Shown: positions 1 to 4,612 of the stretch, piece after piece
How positions within the stretch are numbered: the stretch's first letter is position 1
Layout of the letters: each line of letters starts with the position of its first letter
Assembly (NCBI GenBank): GCA_030590265.1
Contig: JAUUYW010000129.1
Coordinates: 1-8,594, forward strand
Reading direction: 5' to 3'
Length of the DNA: 8,594 nt
Source of the DNA: Candidatus Krumholzibacteriia bacterium
GTDB lineage: Bacteria; Krumholzibacteriota; Krumholzibacteriia; LZORAL124-64-63
Made by a program: the position numbers and the translations under genes
Notes under the pieces: model-generated
Databases searched by the model: none
Seen by the model: the letters and a program-made list of their open reading frames with translations, nothing else
What the model was told of the DNA's origin: nothing

Positions 1-1
1 G

Positions 2-970
2 AGCAAGACGCCCCTGTGCGCCATCGCCTGCCAGAACATCGTCAATGAGGTTTTTGTGGCCAACGGGATCATCCAGGGCGTCAGTTGCGTGACCATCGGT
101 CGCGGCGCGACCATTGGTGAGCGTTTGGTCAATGACCACAACATCCCGATGGTCAGCGCCACCGGTTCGACCAACATGGGCAAGCGCATCGGTGGCATCG
201 TGGGCGCGCGCCTGGGCCGCACAATTCTGGAACTCGGTGGCAACAACGCCATCATCATCAGTGAAAAAGCTGATCTTACGGGAGCCTTGGCCAGTGCCTT
301 CTTCGGTGCTGTGGGCACTGCCGGTCAGCGTTGCACTTCCACTCGGCGCCTGATTATTCAGGAGACCGTGTACGACAAGTTTGTCAAGAAGCTGGTGGCC
401 AATTACAAGAAGGTGGCCATTGGTGATCCTTTGGATTCCGCCACCTTGATGGGGCCCTTGGTCGACGAAGGCTCCGTGAAAGATTACGAGAATGCCATCG
501 TAGCTGCCAAGGAGCAGGGCGGAAAAGTGCTGTACGGTGGAAAGGTTCTCAAACCCTTTGGTTCGGCCACTTTTGTGCAACCGACCATCATTGAAATTGC
601 GAACAAAGCGCAGATCGTTCAGGATGAAACCTTCGCGCCTATCCTGTACGTGATGAAGTACAAGAAGCTGCCCCAGGCCTTCAAACTGCACAACGATGTG
701 CCCCAGGGACTGAGCAGCGCCATCTACACCGACAGCGTCAACGAGGGAGAGGCTTTCCTGAGCTACCTCGGCAGTGACTGCGGTATTGCCAACATCAACA
801 TTGGCACCAGTGGTGCTGAAATTGGTGGCGCCTTTGGTGGCGAGAAAGACACCGGTGGCGGACGCGAAAGTGGTTCCGACAGCTGGAAGCTTTACATGCG
901 TCGTCAGACCAATACCATCAACTGGGGTGGGGAAGTTCACCTGGCTCAGGGTGTTGAGTTTAAAGCATAA
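2..970 (+). CDS. ALDH7-family aldehyde dehydrogenase (alpha-aminoadipic semialdehyde / piperideine-6-carboxylate dehydrogenase type), 5' partial
   Basis: Cytoplasmic NAD(P)-dependent dehydrogenase, probably oxidising alpha-aminoadipic semialdehyde to 2-aminoadipate in lysine breakdown. The reading frame is open from base 2, so the start lies upstream; 322 residues are visible of about 500-510 usual for the family. Visible landmarks are the ELGGNNAI segment with the general-base Glu (codon 230-232), GTAGQRCT with the nucleophile Cys (codon 332-334), ETFAPILYV, and the C-terminal block SGAEIGGAFGGEK followed by TGGGRESGSDSWKLYMRR. The Arg next to the catalytic Cys and this last block are hallmarks of ALDH7 rather than of betaine-aldehyde or succinate-semialdehyde enzymes. 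The GTG at 56 is an internal Val, not the start, because conserved sequence continues upstream of it. The closest named bacterial enzyme is AmaB; I give no symbol because the N-terminal part and upstream genes are not visible. A strong terminator follows 22 bp after the stop. Confidence 0.93.
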   Translation, partial: SKTPLCAIACQNIVNEVFVANGIIQGVSCVTIGRGATIGERLVNDHNIPMVSATGSTNMGKRIGGIVGARLGRTILELGGNNAIIISEKADLTGALASAFFGAVGTAGQRCTSTRRLIIQETVYDKFVKKLVANYKKVAIGDPLDSATLMGPLVDEGSVKDYENAIVAAKEQGGKVLYGGKVLKPFGSATFVQPTIIEIANKAQIVQDETFAPILYVMKYKKLPQAFKLHNDVPQGLSSAIYTDSVNEGEAFLSYLGSDCGIANINIGTSGAEIGGAFGGEKDTGGGRESGSDSWKLYMRRQTNTINWGGEVHLAQGVEFKA

Positions 971-992
971 ACGCTTTGAGATTGGCTAGAGA

Positions 993-1035
993 AAGAGCCC
1001 CGCTTGTCTTGTGACGAGCGGGGCTCTTCTGTTTT
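993..1035 (+). terminator. Strong intrinsic terminator between convergent genes
   Basis: A 12-bp perfect inverted repeat (993-1004 with 1017-1028, core GAGCCCCGCT/AGCGGGGCTC) extends inward through a T.G pair and three Watson-Crick pairs to a TTGT tetraloop at 1009-1012, giving a 16-bp hairpin. On the plus strand it is followed by TTCTGTTTT, a broken U-tract, so it suits ending the aldehyde dehydrogenase transcript. It also lies 27 bp past the stop of the convergent cytochrome gene. On the minus strand the tail TTTCTC is less T-rich, so termination in that direction is possible but less certain. Confidence 0.88.
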
Positions 1036-1061
1036 ATGGATCGTTTCCGATCAGTTGCAAA

Positions 1062-1454
1062 CTAGTTGCTGAACAGGGCATCCCTGTAACGGGATTTGAT
1101 TGAGTCCCAGGTTTCTCTCTCAGTTGCAGTAACGGTATGGCAGGCAGCACAATCCATTCCGTTCATGTCATCGGGGGCAAATTGCAGGTGGAAATTCCAC
1201 AAGAGATTCGCATCATGGCAAACGGCGCAGGTTGAGATGAAGGGGTTGTCACCGTTGCTGACGTGACAGGCGTTGCAATCGGTGGGTGCATTGATGTGGA
1301 GTGAATGAGTTGCGGCACCATAACTGTCAAAGCCGGAATGGCACTGGTCGCAATTGTTGGCGCCACTGAACAAGGTGTAAGCCAGGGCCGGACTCGCGAC
1401 CAGAAGACCAGCTCCGACCAAAACCAATAAGACCAAAACATTAGAATAACGCAT
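1062..1454 (-). CDS. Small exported tetraheme c-type cytochrome
   Basis: A 130-residue electron-transfer protein, probably periplasmic or exposed on the envelope. Residues 1-25 form a classic signal peptide (short basic start, Leu/Val-rich core, SPALA cleavage site). The mature part carries four CXXCH heme-attachment motifs at residues 35-39 (CDQCH), 60-64 (CNACH), 76-80 (CAVCH) and 102-106 (CAACH), as in cytochrome c3 / doubled-CXXCH-type proteins. Non-CXXCH histidines are H50, H53 and H89, only three for four distal heme ligands; M97 and M100 lie just before the last motif. The frame is open upstream to 1706, but ATG at 1454 is chosen because GGAGG precedes it by 5 nt and it starts the signal peptide directly; the 84 extra codons look non-coding. 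It is divergent from the secreted protein gene and convergent with the aldehyde dehydrogenase. The redox partner is unknown, and no other respiratory gene is visible. Confidence 0.88.
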   Translation of the reverse strand: MRYSNVLVLLVLVGAGLLVASPALAYTLFSGANNCDQCHSGFDSYGAATHSLHINAPTDCNACHVSNGDNPFISTCAVCHDANLLWNFHLQFAPDDMNGMDCAACHTVTATERETWDSIKSRYRDALFSN

Positions 1455-1459
1455 ATTGT

Positions 1460-1464
1460 CCTCC
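1460..1464 (-). promoter_or_regulatory. Ribosome binding site fixing the cytochrome start
   Basis: GGAGG on the minus strand, 5 nt before the ATG at 1454. It is the only strong Shine-Dalgarno in the 645-bp open frame and sits just before the signal peptide, so it decides for a 130-residue product over the longer open frame beginning at 1706. Confidence 0.75.
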
Positions 1465-1575
1465 AGGGTTTGCGGGTATTTTCCCCAAAAACGATTCGTT
1501 GAAAAATGATATCCACTAATAGAAATCATCTCCAACTTTGACCCTAGCATAAATGAGACCACAAAAATAGCCTTT

Positions 1576-1605
1576 ATTATGACAGTTTTTGATAGGAGAT
1601 GTCCA
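1576..1605 (-). promoter_or_regulatory. Candidate sigma-70-type promoter of the cytochrome gene
   Basis: Read on the minus strand: TGGACA at 1605-1600 (5 of 6 to the -35 consensus), an 18-nt spacer, and CATAAT at 1581-1576 (5 of 6 to the -10 consensus). Transcription would start near 1568 and leave a leader of about 115 nt. The housekeeping promoter consensus of this lineage is unknown, so the match is suggestive only. I found no equally good promoter for the divergent plus-strand gene. Confidence 0.4.
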
Positions 1606-1607
1606 GT

Positions 1608-1650
1608 TTTGGAAACTGAAAATGATAGCTGGATTTCCAAACGGATTTCC
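1608..1650. repeat. Dyad and tandem octamer in the divergent control region
   Basis: TTTGGAAA at 1608-1615 and TTTCCAAA at 1634-1641 form an 8-bp inverted repeat separated by 18 nt. The right arm overlaps a direct repeat, GGATTTCC at 1631-1638 and again at 1643-1650 (12-nt period). The cluster starts 3 bp beyond the candidate -35 of the cytochrome gene and lies 72 bp before the ATG at 1722, so it could be an operator serving either gene. It lies in locally AT-rich DNA, where such short matches also arise by chance. Confidence 0.3.
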
Positions 1651-1721
1651 TGTATCCTAAGCATTGTCAGAGGGTAAGCTGACAGCAGATTTTTTTCCGG
1701 GGGCATACTGGAGATTTATTC

Positions 1722-3575
1722 ATGAAATTCCAATTTGTTGGAAAGAGCAAGTTCGTCTTGCCGCTGATGGTTCTGTGTTTCCTGTTTGTATCATTTCAAG
1801 CCAACGCGGTCATCAAGTTGACCACTCCTCATTCACCAGGTTTAATTTTTGAAATCGATGGCGATGTCTTCCACGACCAGGGAGCATTGCACAACCATGT
1901 TACCAATTGGGGTCTCATCGGATCCGCACCTACAGTGCCAACATCATTCAGCCATGCTCCGTCCGGACGTTGGCCGGGCACTTCGGGAACCGATTTCATC
2001 TGGGCCGGAGGCCTCTGGGTGGGTGCAGTGCTCAATGGTGAACCCACAGTTTCCACCGGTGGTTTTCGTTCAGTTCTCTATCCGAGTGATGCGGTTGAAG
2101 ACTCTATTCACTACACCTTCCATGGGGCCTCCGGCGGTACCCGTTTTCCCTGGACCAACGCTGACGACGACGGTGACGGCTTTGAAGACGAAGACCCCAT
2201 GAACAGCCTCGACGACGATGATGACGGCCTGGTGGATGAAGATTTTGCGGCCATCAGCCAACAGCATTTCCGTTGTGTGATGCGTGACGACACTGCCTTG
2301 GCTCAGGAAACATATCCTGATCATGTGCCTTTGGGCATTTCCATCATTCAGAATTCCTATCAGTGGGACAATGAATTTATCGCAAACGCCATTGGTTATG
2401 AGTTCACCATCACCAACGTGGGTGAGCAAACTTTGGAAGATGTTTACTTGGGGATGTTCACCGATTTTGATATCGAAGATGCGGATGATGATTTGGCCGG
2501 ATTTTGGGCAGGCCCGGTGGAGGCTTCCGACGGTTTGTTTTATTCCGTAGCTGTGGCTTACATGAAAGACGGAGCTCAAGACAATCCCGTGCAGGGAATT
2601 GAGGGTTGGGTTTTGCTCGACCATACCATTGATCCAGCCGGTATCATGGCGCCTGAACAGGTTTCTGTGAATGGTTTTCAGAAAATGCAAGGGAACACCG
2701 CCTTTGATCAAGGGGGCGACCCAACCAACGACGCCGAACGTTATGAGCTCCTGTCTGGGGGAACCTTTGATGAGCCCTCAACCCTCCCTACTGATTACCG
2801 GGTGCTCACCACCAGCGGACCTTTCCCAAGCTTGTCTCCCGGCGAGAGTCTGCAGTACCAACTTGCTCTGGTCGCCGGGACTGATTTGGAAGACCTGAAA
2901 ATCAATGCCGCCGAAATGGTGGCCTGTTATCAAGGCCGAGAATTTGATCGTGATGGTCTGCCGGAATTGGTTCATTGGATTCCCCTGAGCGATGACATTG
3001 TGGCTGCCGGCATGGGAACCATGATGGCTCAAAATGTCTCAGGTGGATTTCAGATCACCATCGAAACCAATCTTTCAGCCGCAGATGGCTTGGCCTTGAT
3101 TCGCCAATCTTCTGCAGATTTGTCGGAAAGGGTTTGGACGGGAGCAGATCTGGTCCCCAGTGGATATTCCGCTGGCCATGCTCTTTTCTCCATCATTGAC
3201 AACGACGCTGGAAGCGGCCAGCGCAACTACGATCTGGTTCAGCAGTATGGTGGAACCGAAGTGGTGCTGGATCACCTGGAACTTGCCATGCCTGTATTGC
3301 CTCGTCTTTCCATGACCACCAGTCCCAACCCATTCAATCCCAGTCTGGAAATCAAATTCTTCATCCGGGACGAAGGTCGGGTGCGTTTGCAGGCTTTTGA
3401 TATGCGTGGACGTTTGGTTCGCACTCTGTTGGATGAATCCCGTGCCGCGGGTGAAGGGGTTGTGTCCTGGGATGGACGGGACAACCTGGGCCAGGCTTTG
3501 CCTAGTGGGGTTTATCATTTGCAGCTAGAAGCTGCCGGAGTACTAGCTGAAAAGCGGGTTTCCCTGATTAAATAG
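1722..3575 (+). CDS. Secreted protein with acidic calcium-loop-like repeats and FlgD-like C-terminal sorting-type domain
   Basis: A 617-residue exported protein of unknown function. Residues 1-29 are a signal peptide (Lys-rich start, hydrophobic core 11-24, QANA cleavage site). Two acidic loops, DDDGDGFEDED (148-158) and DDDDDGLVDED (164-174), resemble thrombospondin-type-3 or EF-hand-like calcium loops. Residues about 224-253 (from IGYEFTITNVG) look like a beta-sandwich segment, and 355-390 form another beta-rich stretch. The C-terminus begins with the SPNPFNP hinge (534-540) and continues as a FlgD-Ig-like domain with a DMRGRLVRTL strand, SWDGRDNLG and LPSGVYHLQL, ending in KRVSLIK. This module is typical of proteins secreted or anchored by type-9-like routes in FCB lineages. 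ATG at 1722 is preceded by GGAG with 8-nt spacing. It shares a 267-bp divergent region with the cytochrome gene. No catalytic motif is visible, so a surface or structural role is inference. Confidence 0.85.
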   Translation: MKFQFVGKSKFVLPLMVLCFLFVSFQANAVIKLTTPHSPGLIFEIDGDVFHDQGALHNHVTNWGLIGSAPTVPTSFSHAPSGRWPGTSGTDFIWAGGLWVGAVLNGEPTVSTGGFRSVLYPSDAVEDSIHYTFHGASGGTRFPWTNADDDGDGFEDEDPMNSLDDDDDGLVDEDFAAISQQHFRCVMRDDTALAQETYPDHVPLGISIIQNSYQWDNEFIANAIGYEFTITNVGEQTLEDVYLGMFTDFDIEDADDDLAGFWAGPVEASDGLFYSVAVAYMKDGAQDNPVQGIEGWVLLDHTIDPAGIMAPEQVSVNGFQKMQGNTAFDQGGDPTNDAERYELLSGGTFDEPSTLPTDYRVLTTSGPFPSLSPGESLQYQLALVAGTDLEDLKINAAEMVACYQGREFDRDGLPELVHWIPLSDDIVAAGMGTMMAQNVSGGFQITIETNLSAADGLALIRQSSADLSERVWTGADLVPSGYSAGHALFSIIDNDAGSGQRNYDLVQQYGGTEVVLDHLELAMPVLPRLSMTTSPNPFNPSLEIKFFIRDEGRVRLQAFDMRGRLVRTLLDESRAAGEGVVSWDGRDNLGQALPSGVYHLQLEAAGVLAEKRVSLIK

Positions 3576-3707
3576 GGGGAGTAAGCAATTATGCCTTGGA
3601 CGTCTTGCGGACATTGTCGCCGAAGGGTACTTTTCCGCATGTGCTTATTTCGTTCGCCTGAGTGATGTTTCCCGGGCCGTTACCCGAAAGATAATGTTGG
3701 TGCGTTG

Positions 3708-4574
3708 ATGGGGCAGAATGCCGGTTTTCTACTATCGCTAAAGGGCTGCCAATGGCTTGTCCTGATTCTATTGGTCAGTGGGTTTTGGCTCATGGGCCCG
3801 TTTCCGCCCACCTGCCAGGCTGCCGGACCAGCCTTCCCCTATGAGACGTCCAAAGAGACGGATATTTCGATCCTCGGTTCGAGTGCAATCCTCTTCGGGC
3901 TGGGGTTATGGGCCGATGCCGACGACCCCAACAACCGTCCCTTAATTCCGGAAGAGATCGCCACTCTCAATCCTGAACTGAACAATTCCTTCGATCGTTC
4001 CGCCACCACCAAATGGTCTCCGTCCACCGCCAAACTCAGCGATATTTTCATGTATTCGGCTGCCGTGGCGCCACTTTCCTTGTCACTGACCGATGTGGGC
4101 TCCAAGGAACCCCTCACCATGACAGTCATGCACCTCGAAACCCTGTTGCTCAACGGTGGCGCTACCTACTTGCTAAAAAACTTGTTCCGCCGAACCCGCC
4201 CATTTGTTTACAATCCGGATCAACGCATCCCAGATAGTTTGAAAATGTCGCGCACTGCCCGGCGCAGCTTTCCATCGGGGCATACATCCACCGCATTTGC
4301 ATCCATGGTTTTTATGGCCACTGTTTATGGTCAAATGTACCCCGATTCGGAAACCAAGAACTGGGTTTGGGCCGGCTGTCTGGCCACCGCGGGGGTGACG
4401 GGTTATTTGCGATATGCGGCGGGGTATCATTATCCCACCGATATTTTGGCGGGTGCAGCCCTGGGGGCTTTTACAGGGTGGTTGGTGCCCCAGCTGCATG
4501 AAATTGACCGGGATGGTCCCGAAGGAACCGCTGCCAAAGGAAACATGGTTCTGGGCCTGACCATCGGTTTTTAG
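3708..4574 (+). CDS. Exported PAP2-superfamily phosphatase
   Basis: A 288-residue member of the type-2 phosphatidic acid phosphatase / vanadium haloperoxidase superfamily, likely removing phosphate from a lipid (phospho)diphosphate such as an isoprenyl carrier or phosphatidate at the envelope. All three signature motifs are present: K157-x6-R164-P165 (C1), P189-S-G-H192 (C2) and R235-x5-H241-x3-D245 (C3). In C3 the usual Ser before Arg is Leu. An N-terminal signal peptide or anchor (core about 17-29, PTCQA near 38) and a region containing FDRSATTKWSP resemble PAP2 proteins of Bacteroidetes-like bacteria. Hydrophobic stretches at about 113-127, 135-156, 192-206 and 219-260 are only moderately hydrophobic. 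The chain ends in VLGLTIGF, with a terminal aromatic residue as in outer-membrane strands. Start choice is uncertain: TTG (3705) and ATG (3708) are adjacent, neither has a clear Shine-Dalgarno, and an in-frame TGA at 3663 blocks extension. Substrate unknown. Confidence 0.88.
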   Translation: MGQNAGFLLSLKGCQWLVLILLVSGFWLMGPFPPTCQAAGPAFPYETSKETDISILGSSAILFGLGLWADADDPNNRPLIPEEIATLNPELNNSFDRSATTKWSPSTAKLSDIFMYSAAVAPLSLSLTDVGSKEPLTMTVMHLETLLLNGGATYLLKNLFRRTRPFVYNPDQRIPDSLKMSRTARRSFPSGHTSTAFASMVFMATVYGQMYPDSETKNWVWAGCLATAGVTGYLRYAAGYHYPTDILAGAALGAFTGWLVPQLHEIDRDGPEGTAAKGNMVLGLTIGF

Positions 4575-4612
4575 TACTAGTCTGAACACCTCCCATGGCT
4601 TAGCCTAGTCGT

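Noticed and set aside
56..58. GTG as start of the aldehyde dehydrogenase
   Set aside because: Conserved ALDH7 sequence continues in frame upstream to the window edge, so this codon is an internal valine.
1664..1692. TTGTCA followed by a weak -10 as promoter for the gene at 1722
   Set aside because: The hexamer 17 nt downstream (CAGATT) matches the -10 consensus poorly; not strong enough to annotate.
1455..1706. 84-codon N-terminal extension of the cytochrome frame
   Set aside because: The extension has no domain character, lies in AT-rich promoter-like DNA, and would put the signal peptide in mid-protein. GGAGG directly before ATG 1454 marks the real start.
2070..2711. 213-codon minus-strand open frame
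   Set aside because: Antisense to the secreted protein gene, including its acidic repeats, with no recognisable motif or ribosome binding site supporting it.
3672..3688. CGGG/CCCG inverted repeat upstream of the PAP2 gene
   Set aside because: Four-base-pair stem unless bulges are allowed, and no T-tract; not a credible terminator.
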